A program made the translations under genes and the position numbers. From Clavelina lepadiformis (lineage: Eukaryota > Chordata > Ascidiacea > Aplousobranchia > Clavelinidae), in the NCBI RefSeq assembly GCF_947623445.1, contig NC_135241.1, forward strand, positions 15,440,501 to 15,504,500: DNA of 64,000 bases. The letters run 5' to 3'. The notes beneath the pieces are model-generated. The model saw only the letters and a program-made list of their open reading frames with translations. It was not told where the DNA came from and did no database searches. Below are positions 25,001-37,300 of the stretch, piece by piece (within the stretch, counting starts at the first letter, position 1; every line of letters starts with the position of its first letter).

Positions 25001-27584
25001 TCACTCTTTTGTGCAATTATTCTACTGAAAGTGTGTAAGTAATATAGGCCTAACTGTTGAATCTCTGCTTTAGATTAACTCCCCTTTACGCCTACCTGAT
25101 TTTATTTTCCTTGAGCTTGTACAAATATTGTGGAGATGGGCCGTATTGGGTGAAGTTTGCTAATAGGGTGTACGATCAATGTGACGATCTGTGGTACAGC
25201 AACCTTCTGTATTTCAATAATCTTTATCCGGAGATCAATATGGTATTTGATGGAGTATTAAATGTGTGAAATTAATTACCCTTTTCTTGGCGTTACAATT
25301 TTGTAAACGAAAACTATTACTCGAAAATTTGTCTTCATCCCAATATTGTACAATGTAGCCTATACCTCATTTTCTAAAATGCGGTTGTGGCTATGCTGTA
25401 TATTTTTAAAATTGTATCCCTTAAAATAAATAATTTAATATAGCCTATAGCTTATAGGCTATATTACTTCAAATAAAGTTTTTAACATTCATGATATTTT
25501 TAGTGCTATTCATGGAGTTGGTACCTGGCAAATGACATGCAGTTTTACCTGCTTTCTCCATTTTTGTTAATACTGCTATACAGGTAAGCTATACTAATGT
25601 TGCTTTGGTGTCAAGACACGTCGATTGTTTTGAAACAACATTTGAAATCGATTTAGCTATGCTGTATAATTTAATCTAAATACAATTACTTTTTAACTAT
25701 TCAGTTTTGTGCATATTTCTGTAACAACAGCTTTTTTTCAAATTTTATCTTTAATGAATTTAATATTAAATTGCAGATGGCCCAAAATAGGTATGAGTTC
25801 ACTGGTGACGATTCTTCTTGGGAGTGTAATAACTACAGGCGTGCTGTCAATTCACTCGTCGTTGCAACCATTCGCCGTCACCCAAGCAATCATTACGTCA
25901 ATGTGAGATTTTGTATCCAAGATATTTACAGTATGTCTCAGATAATATAATTAGGTAATCTATAATTTCATTTTTCACCTTTCTTTGATGCAAATTGACT
26001 TATACATGTGTCGTTCTTAACTTTCAGTGGTTATCGCTTCATTTTTAATCCAAACGATACTACAACTATAGAAGAAAAATACCTCTTCGATATCTACACA
26101 ACTCCATGGTCTCGAATATCTGTTTATATAATTGGGATGATAACCGGTTACACACTTTTCGTTACCAATCAAAAAATTAAAATGCATAAGGTAATAGTAG
26201 GTCTATACGCTGCGAAGCTACATAATGTTTACGTCGAGAATAGTTTAACATAGACATAGTTATACTTTTTATACCCAGCTTGTTCTCTGCTGATAGGTGC
26301 TTTTGCTTAAAAAGTCCTAAATGACTTTTATATAACCTATTTTGCATTGTAGGCAGTGGTTATTGTGGGATGGATTACAGCTTCTGTAATCGCCTTGTCG
26401 GTCATATATGGGTTATACGAACCACTGAAGGATTTTGATCTCATGGATGAAAATTTAGCTGCGTTTTATAATGCAGTCAGCAGACCAGCTTTTGGTTTCA
26501 GTGTAGCATGGCTTATTATCGCTTGTGTGTCTGGTTATGGTGGTGAGATATTGCATAATATCTTTAGCAAATAGATCCAAACATGCGGTTGGTCCCGAGA
26601 TCGACCCACGATTTAGCATTATGAGAATTTTTTATTTCTTATTCTGTAAGCTATATGGTGTCGGTAAACATTTTTTCATTTCCTATTATGTTGTATCGAT
26701 AAACCAAAAAAACAACCAGGTCGGAAAGAAAAATAGCGTTTTTATGTTTAGTTAAATGCCTTTGAAAGCAACAGCTGCTAGCGTTCTCACGAACTAGACG
26801 CAAAAAATATTCGTTAGAAATTTTTTCCTCTTTACAGGTCCAATTACCACGTTTTTGAACTGGAAAGTCTTTATTCCACTTAGTCGGCTCACTTACAGTG
26901 TTTACCTGATCCACCTGCTGGTAATGCAATGGTTCGTGGCAACTAAGGAAGAACCATTTCACTTTTCTTTGCAAAACAACGTTTACCTCTATTTGGGTAA
27001 AAAATCTGAAGGCTGTAGCCTTTTGTGTATAGTTATGTAGTATAACTGTTGTCATTTCATTTTCTTCGTTATTATCCTAAATTTAACTTTTTTAGTTTTT
27101 GGTTAAATATCATTTGACTCTTTACGACAATTTTCAAAATTCCCAGGTCCAAGTTATTTCAAATCAAATCGCTAGTTTGCTTCCAACAAATATTGGGTAT
27201 TACTAAAGTAACGTGATATTTAAGTAATAAATGCAGGCCAGCTGTTTATTTGTTCCAGGTACTCTAATTTTAACATTTGGTTGGTCTTTTGTTGCTTCCG
27301 TTGCTATCGAGTGGCCCTTCATGAGAGTATTAAAAGTTCTTTTTCCGATGGGACCCAAAGAAACTCGTACTGCAGATAACAATAGAAATCACATGGATTC
27401 CAACAAAGAAAACATAACACAAGTCAAAAAAAATGGAAATTTGAGGCAAAGCATTGAGGAAATATCTATGGAAGCACAAAGTGACAAAGCAAGATCCAGA
27501 GAAAAGAATATCTCTCTGCAAGCACAAGACGAAAAGTCATTTAAGCTCAACGGCACGGTGAATGGATCTTTCAAGTCCGAATAG
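22048..27584 (+). CDS. NRF-6-like membrane acyltransferase, complete 14-exon gene
   Basis: 810-residue member of the nose-resistant-to-fluoxetine family. Exons: 22048-22337, 22435-22547, 22736-22878, 23025-23209, 23375-23514, 23601-23759, 24723-24912, 25074-25242, 25504-25583, 25777-25902, 26028-26190, 26353-26542, 26838-26996, 27259-27584; every junction keeps frame. A signal peptide (FVAVFCLWSVYTCNA) leads into the extracellular cysteine-bearing NRF domain with MLDAWGRPESGILEGN and WGTCFPKSCSEEDV. A first membrane helix near residue 245 (VITVVLSTLILVG) is followed by the acyltransferase-3 domain: WVVLGH with the conserved His334, FSVDTFFLLSG (367-377), LQRYLR.LTPLYAYLI, WYLANDMQFYLLSP, and a final IEWPF helix with a Lys/Glu-rich cytosolic tail. 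Family members are implicated in transport of lipids or drugs across epithelia; substrate unknown. The exon 4 acceptor has a weak pyrimidine tract. Confidence 0.92.
25436..25466. repeat. Perfect 14-bp inverted repeat in acyltransferase intron 8
   Basis: Arms TAATATAGCCTATA and TATAGGCTATATTA flank a 3-base loop. The arms contain the TAGCCTA word that recurs across the window. Predicted cruciform or RNA hairpin; no function known. Confidence 0.85.
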
Positions 27585-27739
27585 GGCTTTTGTGACAATC
27601 TTTAATCTTGCTGACATAGTTTTAGAGCATATCAATTTATGACTGAAATGGAATCGCTCAACGCAAAATGAAGACTCACATACAGTATGGGAAGTATGAA
27701 CGCTCTAAATGAATGTGAAGTATTTTTTGTAGATAGACT

Positions 27740-27745
27740 AATAAA
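27740..27745 (+). terminator. Putative polyadenylation signal
   Basis: AATAAA 155 bp after the stop codon of the complete acyltransferase gene. Confidence 0.45.
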
Positions 27746-28545
27746 TAGCAATTACTTGGTTTGTCGGCTTGTTAGTTGAGCATTCGGAGCGTCGGACTGA
27801 CAATTATGCAACTTTGGTGGCTTTATGTTGTTATTCTCAGTCCGAAGACAACTGTTTTGTTTCCATGTACCAAGCAGTTGTACTCGAGTTAAGTCACTTG
27901 ATACCTGATTTTAAATTCCAATAATTTCAACAATGACTATAGATAAGAGCCTACAGTAAAGTGCAGACCTCCAAAAAAATCTTGCTTGCTGTAGCCTACA
28001 TGCCTACATGGTATGGAACCGGAATTCGATTTATAGCGTATTATGTTCCTGATTACGCTAAAAAGAGTAGCTTATATTTGGGTAAGTGGTAATAAGTGGA
28101 GTTCTGGGATAAGTGTTTGCCCTTAACGGGGTGCCAGTTTTTTTTAATGCAAACTTGTATCATTGTCATGGTAACAAAAAGGTTCTCTTCAGCATCCGGA
28201 GCTGGGTTTAACAATTTGAAACAAACCTAACGAAAACAAATGAGTAAGCAGTAAATTCAGACCAACGATATAAAGTGTTCAGACTAGCTTTTACTGTAGG
28301 CTACATTTTTACTTCAAGTTTTCGTTTTCTCGCCTAATTACATTCTTTTTTGATTACCTTCATTAATAAGTTCTTGCGTTTCAAATTTTTATTAGCCTAT
28401 ATTTATGATTAGGCCTATATATAGCTTTTTAGGGTTCTACATTAGGAAGTGCAACTTTTAAAGACTAACTGCTAATTTTCTGCCGTAGTTGCAGAAGTAG
28501 CCTATAAATTTAGATTTTTCGAGAGACCGTTGGAGAAATTTAAGA

Positions 28546-28728
28546 GGACTGCCGCTATTTCACAGGAAAAAAATCGAACATTCGGAACTATTTAAATATA
28601 ATCTAAATATCTTCAATTAAGCCCTTAAATAGCTTTATATCGACTTTTTGCATACCCAGTCGCCTGACGTAAGCGCCTATCTTTAACTATGGGCTGCGTG
28701 ACCTACTTACGGTGAAATAATCACTCTG
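28546..28728. mobile_element. MITE-like element, copy 2
   Basis: Shares both ends with the element at 15403-15638: left GGACTGCCGCTATTTCAC and right GCGTGACCTACT followed by GGTGAAATAATCACTCTG. The central part is unrelated or too diverged. Two copies with conserved ends and variable centres fit a non-autonomous DNA transposon family. Confidence 0.55.
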
Positions 28729-29822
28729 ATTTAGTGATTTAAGAGTCCGTTCCTGTACCTAAAAACACTGTTTATGATCATGAGGAAAAATAAAGGTTTC
28801 TCGCATCATATTCTAGTAGGCTTACGTCAATAGGAGAACGGCCAACCGAAAAACCAAATGTAAAAACTATATTAAAGACCGAATAAACGTAATAGGCCTA
28901 ATACAAAATGTAGGGGAGACCGTGGCAAGATGTTACAATTTCTACATTTTCCTATATCGTGCTTTTATGTCATGTGAGAGCGGACATTATTGTAGCTTTT
29001 TGGAAATAGAATTTATCAATCTTTAACTAAAGACAAAATATGTCATCATACTTTGTAGGTTTATGTGTCACTCGACATCAAAAAATGTTTTCGGAGGTAA
29101 CATCTAGCCCCGAAAACGGGGTAGTCTAATTTGTTGCAGATTTTGAAGCAATCGGTTACACCATCACAAACGCTGCTTTAAAGAAAAAGGTATAGGCCTA
29201 TGGAAGTTTGATGGCGTTTTAAAATAACTATGCTAGAAACATTCGACCCATCAAATGTCAAAAACCTTTCTCGTTTGGGACTTTTAGCCTATACTTTGTG
29301 TATTTTGCCGTTGCTTTTAAAAGCACCCTGTGACACTTTGTGATGATGTTGAAAAGGTTTTGTTCAGAAGTGTTTCAGTTATAGTTTGAACAAAATAGGT
29401 GCAGTGACAGCTCACAATAGTTCGACTCGATGGAGTACTATACCAACCTGTGGTCAAACAAGCAGGTCTTCATCGTCAATCAGCGACTGTTTAAAATTAG
29501 AAACCTGGAATGTGTGAGGATTGAATGAAGTCGACTTGAATAATACCTATAGGAAAACAAAGTGTTTTGACCAATTAATTAATTAATTAACAACCTTTGA
29601 TGTCTATAGGTAACCGCTTCAATCATTTTGATATGATGATATCAACTCAAATGTAAACTTTTGGAGTCATCAAAGTGTTTTTACTCAGTAGGCCTGCAAG
29701 CGGAAAACCTTACAATCGCCAATTTTTACATGTTTCGATTGCTCGCGAAACCACAGACAGACGGAATGTATATGTAACCCTTCCCAATTAACAATGAGTG
29801 GCCTAAAATGGAAAGTATGGTC

Positions 29823-29900
29823 CAGGGGTGGGCAAACTTGTTCAATGAAAGAGTCACTTGCAGAAAACTACAAACACCAGCAAGCCGCAAATCAGAAATG
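29823..29900. mobile_element. hAT-like transposon terminus
   Basis: Begins CAGGGGTGGGCAAACTTGTT, a classic hAT-family terminal sequence, followed by 'gagtcacttgcagaaaac'. The right terminus was not found, so the element length is unknown. Confidence 0.45.
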
Positions 29901-30408
29901 TAAATGCAAATGCTGTAAACAATGCATTGATAATGAACAAAAATGGATATTACTATTCAGCTAGAAAAGCCACAAAGCTGTGCTACGGTGCCTGACTGGC
30001 AACGGCTAGGCCTATTGGAAAGTTTGTATGATTCTCCTGAGAAGCCGTTTTGCCGTAGCCTATATTTTGTATTGTAAGTATTACCTTGGCGTGACACAAA
30101 TTTTAGCGTTACATTTATTGGCGCATTTGTCGGGCACATTGAAAGCAAACTTTTTTATAGACTCTTTCCTAGTTGCTATCTGAGTGAAAAGATATATCCG
30201 ATTGCCTATAATATAATATAACAATGGAAATTGTTGACCCACTTTGTTTCTTTTTTAAAATTTGCAAACGTTTCAGGCATCGGATTGTAACGATTTCGCT
30301 CAGATGAGAAGCATATGAATTCTCTTACACAATACAGAAAAATATTGAGAAGTATATTGCTTAGTTCATATTTTACAGCGGTTTGAATTCTACGCATTGA
30401 ACTTGTTC

Positions 30409-30749
30409 GATATGACGTATGGATTCGTGGTCAGCGAAGCATGTGATGTAAAATGCATAAGAATTAGCATGTAATGTGCAGCGTGTTACACAGGCTAGTT
30501 TTCTTTAGCATGTCAAGCAAAGTTTAAACTAATCAACTAAAAGTAAAGAAGTGTTTATATTTTATATTATATTGTTATTATTATTGCATATATATTGTAT
30601 ATTTAAATCATATAAGTGTTTATATTTGTATTTAGTAGAAGTATTTATATAAACTGAAATACTACATTTACATACGCCGCAGGTACCACACAAACTCTTA
30701 CACATTTTACATTGAGCGCTTCGCTGACCACGTATCCAGACGTCATATC
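30409..30749. mobile_element. Inverted-repeat element with 47-bp termini
   Basis: 30409-30455 and 30703-30749 are near-perfect inverted copies: GATATGACGT, TGGTCAGCGAAGC and ATGTAAAATG are shared, with a few mismatches. Weaker complementarity continues inward for some 30 bp. The centre is AT-rich and non-coding. No target duplication was seen. Best read as a MITE or foldback element. Confidence 0.7.
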
Positions 30750-31863
30750 ATACCATCTTTCCACTCCAGAGGAGTTGTTTTAAAAATATCACCACTATTA
30801 AACAAGCATTTGAGATCTACCGCAACTATTAAAACCAACTTTGATTTAGTGGGAACTCTATATGTTTTAGCAAAATATAGCCCTTTTTTAAACACCCTGG
30901 GTACTTCTTGACCAATATATTTCACTTTAACTTTAGAGCAGAGTAAAGTGAACTATATCGGATCGGATTAATCTTCACTTCACCCGCTGTACAGTCAATG
31001 TATGAAGTACACTGAAGTGAACTGTTTTCTGCTTTTTTAAAAGGAAGCATTCATTTTAACGGCCTTTGTCGACTTAGTAGCCGAGTGATAATAATGCTGA
31101 ACTGGCCAGAATGTGAAACATGTTCTTTGTTTAATACACAGTGCCTCAGAGTATGGCAAGAGCACAAACGAGATTTTTTTATGAAACGGCATTGCACACC
31201 AGGGTAAACCGTTGTCTCCAAAAAAAACATAAAGTGGTAAACACTGGTTTTTCCCCGATTTCTATCGTATAGGATTGCACCTATGTCTGCACAAACGCTG
31301 GGCAACCATGGGCCACTAGTTACAGTGCACAATAGCTGCTTTCGTACACATCAGTGCAATTTTTCTTCTGCGCACCCAAGATCTCTGCGAAAACTGCCAT
31401 ACTCTGCAGTCCGGCACAGTGGGACTGCTGTTGTAATGCTCTTGAGCAAGGCATTAACGACACTTGCTCCTTCTCAGTGAACCACTGGACCTGGTGAACA
31501 GTTCTAATTTGGGGCAATATGATTGAAATAATCAAAAAATAAAAAATAAATAAAAACTGTGTGACAATCAGAACTAGCACAAAGGCTAGCTCAGTAACCA
31601 GGGCTCGAGCGATGACGAATCATCGCCGGGTTTAAGTCGTGCAAAGACTTTGGTCAGTCTAAGGATAACGATTAATTATTATACCAAACCAAATGATATT
31701 CTTAGGTTGTTTTTCTCTCATACTTTTGTGGCATTACTAATTGACCTTTATCTAAAATAAAAATTAAAATATAAAAAAATTTCTAAAATAGCCTAAACAA
31801 GCATTAGAAGAACATAAAAATTAAATAACATCCAATAAAAACTGGATGTATAACTATAGTTTT

Positions 31864-31935
31864 AACTAAGCGAAGAAAAACTATATAGATAAGACCACTC
31901 ATTAGGGTCATACCTATAGTTTTCTCTGCTTAGTT
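31864..31935. repeat. Imperfect 22-bp hairpin
   Basis: AACTAAGCGAAGAAAAACTA at the left is the near-complement of TAGTTTTCTCTGCTTAGTT at the right, separated by about 28 bp. Could be a small foldback element or structured RNA; no further evidence. Confidence 0.6.
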
Positions 31936-33635
31936 CACATTACCCCAGACATTCTCAAATTTACAAGGTAATGTGAACTATTTTGAGTCTATGTTCTGTT
32001 TTTGACAAAGGTGTTTATATACAAATGCCATCACTATTTTTTTCTAAAATTATAAGGTATATGGAGTTGTTTTATAGTGCCAAATAAGGCAATTTCACCC
32101 TCACATTGCCTTTAAGGCCAAATAGCAAAGTAAAATTCCCAAAATTTACAACTTAAAAATTAAGATTTTCAATAAAATAATTAAAAATTACTATATTAAT
32201 GAACATGGAAAATAAGCACAAAACTTTTTTACAACACAAATTTAAAAATTCTAGTTTACTTTATGGTTTATGCTATATTATGCGAAAAATGATGTAGATT
32301 TTATTGGATATGGGAGAGTTTGAAATAACTTGATGTATCTGGTATCATTTGCAAGAGCAGTGGACTCTTTGGATTGTTAAATTTTTAAGAATACTATTTT
32401 GGCTGTCGTTATTCCAATGGAGATAATAATCTTACGTAACTTCAAGAAAATGTTTTTTGACAGGTTGCATGTAAACTCAACTTAAACGTTAAAATTTACA
32501 AGTTGTAACATAGTAACATGAACCTAACCCAAATCAATCTTCCAATTCATATCTAACTACAATTGAACTTTAAATTACTATAAAATCAACATTTAGCATC
32601 CATATTGCTATTATATTGCTTTTTTTATTCCTGGCATTGGCAAACTTGAAATTACCTGCTAAGTTAAATAGCTTATTGCAAAGTGAAAGAAACTCATGAT
32701 AATTGAAGTATTTTTATATTTAGATTTCTGCTGAAATTGTACAAATTTAATTGAAATTAAATATGTGTGATTGGAATTAAATTGGAAAGTCTTTGTTGGA
32801 TTGACTGCCTATGGCTGTAAGTATGATAAATAAAATTATGTTTGGTATAAAATCTCAATAACTCAGTGTTAATGAAATTTGTAAGTAGCTGCTAGCGGTA
32901 GCTATTTACATGTTAGTGCAGTGAAATTTTTGAAAATGAAAAACAGAGCATTGCTCGTGCTTTTGCTCTTCTATAATGAAAAAAGCACGCTCATTATGCC
33001 ACTCTCGCTCTTTTTAGCAAATAAAAATTATTTTAACTTGGTGCATTTTGGACCACCAATCCCATTCGTATGTTGCAAAATTGCACTTTAAAATGTGTGT
33101 CTAACTGCAATTGTAATTGCCTATCATTATTATTTTTTATGAATGATATAGGAAATTTCATGGAATCCCATGCTGAAAAGTTTTGTTTTGGTCGCATCTG
33201 CCTCAAAAGATTAATAAACGAGTAGAGTATTAAGAACCTTCTAAAATTGTAGATGCTGACGTTCAACATTTTGATATTCTTATACTTTGTATCAGTTAAC
33301 TTATAAAAACAATGGAAACTTAAGCAAATTACGACAATATGCTGACAACTTGGCTAATTGTTGTCAGCTTAAAAAAACGTTTATATTGGACCGCCATAAC
33401 ACATTTCTGATTTGCTTCGTGTTGCGTATTGTATTGTTTATCTATCACAATTAACTTTGAAGAACAAAAGTTATGCATGAAATTTGTCTTAAAGCAGTCA
33501 TTTCTTTATTAATCACATAAAACTATAGTCTTATGGCAGCCCAAAAACCTAAAATGTTTTTTAAACCAACCGTTTGTATCCATTTTCTGAGTTCACATTG
33601 TTGTTGGTGAAAAAAAGAGCAACGAGCAAATAACC

Positions 33636-33732
33636 TTTAAAAAGGAACGCAGTCGTGGTTCCGTTCCTACGTTGAAAAAAAAAACGTCATTCTTGAGGTC
33701 ACTCTTAAAAAAAGGAATGCACTCGTGGCCCC
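33636..33732. repeat. Two direct repeats about 67 bp apart
   Basis: AAAAAGGAACGCAGTCGTGG and AAAAAGGAATGCACTCGTGG occur in direct orientation inside a region with poly-A runs. Possibly part of a degraded transposon. Confidence 0.5.
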
Positions 33733-34315
33733 CTCTGGGAATGAGAGTACCAATACATTTGAAACATGATCAGTGAACCAGTCGAAAACCTACTCAAGGT
33801 TATGCCAGATCAATCATGCCTCTGCAATATTGTGTTGAATGCATGATCAACGTGACGAGGCTATGTCTCTGCAACAAAGCTAAGAATTTTTTACATCTCT
33901 TGCAAAAATTAGTTTCTATCATAAAAATGTCACATAAACTATTGCTTTCAAAACGATTCAATGCAAAAGTTTGTTGCTCCAGTCACTAAATATATGATGC
34001 TCATCCTTTGAAGAAGGAGTAAAACATAAGTAGGTTTATGCACTGAGTATACATTATAACTGCCGTTTTCGGGTAAAAAATAGGCAGTGAGCTTATATGC
34101 CAGGTGGGTTTATTTGCTAGCACATATCATAATTGTGCAAAACTAGAAGGTATTAATTAGATAAAACAATGTTGCACTTCTGAAAGTAACGAACTGTCTT
34201 AACATAGATTTGCACTCTTTGAGTGCTATTTTAGTTGTAAATAAAACTACCAGTAATCACGTACAAGTAAAAATTAAGCTATCTAAGCTTACCTTTATAA
34301 ATTACTATTTTCCAG

Positions 34316-37300
34316 CCTATTGTTTTTCCAACAACAAGCAGCCCCGACACAACGCATGTTTTGGTGCCAATCTGGATTTTGATAGCTGTTGGAGCTTATA
34401 TTGTGCTTATAATTCTTATTTTATCAATTAGACAGTGCCTTGTGGTAAGTTTTCTGTATGCTTATATAGTGAAAGATTGTAAACTTAACTATCATCAACT
34501 CAAAATTAGAAAAGACTTGAAAATTACTCAGCTTTTCTCCACCTTTTGTACACCATGGACCTGTTTTGTTCAGGAAACTTTTGTTGAGGACTGGAAAAAT
34601 TCATTCACTCCTATAACAACATACTGATTGCATATTAAAAGCATTTATTAATTGAAACATGAAGATCACTACCTTATGTTATCTGCCTATCTCTATCCCA
34701 GCATTTCTCAACCAAATGTTGAACAGTTTGTTAATGTAAAACAGTTAACACTATGACTGCAAGTCAAAAAGTCCTAGTTTACTGTTTAGCTAACTATGGT
34801 ATAATAACTTTAGCTGCTTATGAACAAAACATGCTTATAACCCATTTATGCTTTCAATATTCTTTCGCTTAACCAAATTAACTAATTATCTGTATCAAGG
34901 CACTCTGTGATCTACTTTTGATGTAATGTACACATATCAAGTTAGGAAAACAATTACTCAAGGAAGATGGGTCCCTCTATTTTATGCCTGTGCAGATATG
35001 TGCTGATTTAAATTTTTATTAATTTGTTAATTTTAATTTGCCGGTAGTGAATATATTTATATAAGGTATGTAAAAGTTGTAACAATGTAAAAATATAATT
35101 AAAACAAATAAATTATATTATTTAAAATATTAATTAATAACCTTATAATAAATAATTAATTTATTAGATATAATTAAATATATGTTATTTATGTTATAAT
35201 TATATTTTAAAACTAATTTACATTTAGCACAAAACTTTACATTTTGCAATAGTCTATTCTTCTATTTGATGCGTGTGCAGCTTTGTACAGATAAATGCGC
35301 TCACTAGTTTTCATTTTAATTAAAGCTAATTTGTTATATATAATGTTATTTATTAACTTTTATTTTATATTTTATTTAATTTATATACAGTTTATATCTA
35401 TAGATATAGATTACTATAGATTTTCATCTATAGATATATACTAATAGATTAGTATTTTGATATGTTAATTTGTTTAAACTAGTTCAGTGCTAACTTAAAA
35501 TTTAATATGAAGCTGTGCAAGCACAAAATAAAAGGACCTAAGGAAGCTCATTTCCTCCTCATATGACATTGGGCAATGGGCATTGTTTCATCACAATTTA
35601 TTTGTTACAATTGAATGGTCAAATGGTGGTCTATAGCAATAGTTATTAAGCAGTATGCTGAATGGGTAGTACGTTTAAATCAATAAGCTGATTAGTTTTA
35701 ACATATCATCACTGTTATTGTTGAAATAGAATGATAAATAAAATGAAAAATTTTTGTTTTGTGAATAATGTTTTAAACTTTACACTTAGTTGTTGCACAG
35801 CACAAATTCTCTCACATTTTCTGGTTACTTGATGCAGGTTTAGTCAGTTGCAACAAATAAACATTTCTAACCCAACAAATTATTTCTTTAACTACTTATC
35901 TATTCAATTTTGCATTTGCCATAGAAATAAGTAGAATACAGTAGTATTATGTGTTTTTAGCGGCTCTCCTATGATGTATATATCATTTATTTTAGGTACT
36001 ACTGTGTCTGTAAGTTTGTTGATGTCAACGACTTGATGTTACATCATACTACTTAAACATTAATTTTTATTACAAACAATCTGTAACGTTCCCCAAAGTC
36101 CAATGTCATATAGGCAAAAGAGTGAATTTGGCCAATTGTTTTTATGGTTTTATACAATGTCATTATTACCATATAAACATGCAATCTGGACAAACAATTT
36201 GTGAAAAAATAATGATAGTATGGACCCAGGCTAGGCCTAAGATCTAATTTGTGTCCATAAATGTAATGCTGTTTAGCTGTTAACCCTAATGATAAAATCC
36301 TATTAACCTGAAATTTTAACCAATTCAGAGCGTTTTTTCTGTTCTAGTTCATAAACAGTGTTTGCTATTTCGAAATTTATGAAACATATCACACATTATT
36401 TCAAAAGATTTCATGGTTATACTAATGATAAAAATTAGTTACTCGATCTTGCTTATAATATAATACCTTTTTCTTTCTCCAACTGGCTAGCTCAAACCTT
36501 TAAACATCTAACTGGGCCTCTGTTGATTCGGAACCATTAATTATCGCTCCCTCATATGTCATTAATATTGAGGGAAATTTACTTTTAAAACTTGTAGTAT
36601 TTTCCTATGATGTTATTTATTTTTCTTTCAAATTGTGCTTTCTCAAACAAAAGTTCTGTTCATGCAAAATTTTCTAATTTTGACACGAAATTTGTCTCTA
36701 GTAACCTAATGAAGTTCGATTATTTTTTTTTCTGTTACTTTAATTCTTTTAATAAGCACCTCCAACTTAAAAATAACAGTTATATAAACAGCCCTTTGTC
36801 AGTTTTTTTCTTGTGTGGATTAGTCTTAATTTATTAGGCATAAATTTAGTGTTTTCGTTCAGTGTTGATTCAATGGTTAACCCAATAACTTCAAGTCAAT
36901 TTGGATATTTGTGTCTTACTTAAACAGCATTGTATTGAAGTATGTAAGCACTTCTGAATACATGTGAAATAATATGAAGAATAACGCTTTTAGAGCATTT
37001 AATCAATATTTTTATAAACTGGGTCACTAGTGGCTCAATTAGGTAACAGTGTATAGCAGAACAGTTGGGCCTGTAAGAGTTAAAAATAGAAGCTTAAAGT
37101 TTAACATTTAGCCTTTAACATGAGGGCAAGTGCAAAAACAAGTTGATGTTAAATCAAAAAATACTTGTCAGTAAGTACACGAGAGAAAGTTTTATTTAAT
37201 CGTATGTAATGTTTAAGCAATTTTTGCTAATAGTACAGTAGATGGCAAATCTTTCACTAATTCTTAGGGAAGCAGCGACAATTGTAACGCCACAATCATC

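Larger units (their letters stand above)
27746..34315. other. Intergenic stretch rich in small repeats
   Basis: No gene supported across 6.5 kb. It holds a second MITE copy (28546-28728), a hAT-like terminus (29823), a 341-bp inverted-repeat element (30409-30749), a hairpin (31864-31935) and a pair of direct repeats (33636-33732). The first exon and promoter of the cysteine-rich gene at 34.3 kb presumably lie in the right part but could not be identified. Confidence 0.5.

Noticed and set aside
27775..27850. tRNA-like A-box (GTTAGTTGAGCATTCGGAGC)
   Set aside because: No matching B box or T-arm GGTTCRANYCC follows and no cloverleaf can be drawn.
30743..30925. Minus-strand 60-codon open frame next to the inverted-repeat element
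   Set aside because: Protein-like but without a recognised motif; overlaps the repeat terminus and may be chance.
31250..31520. SINE- or LINE-tail-like sequence with GAGCAAGGCATTAACGACAC
   Set aside because: The phrase resembles common vertebrate and invertebrate retroposon tails, but no A/B boxes, ends or target duplication could be defined.
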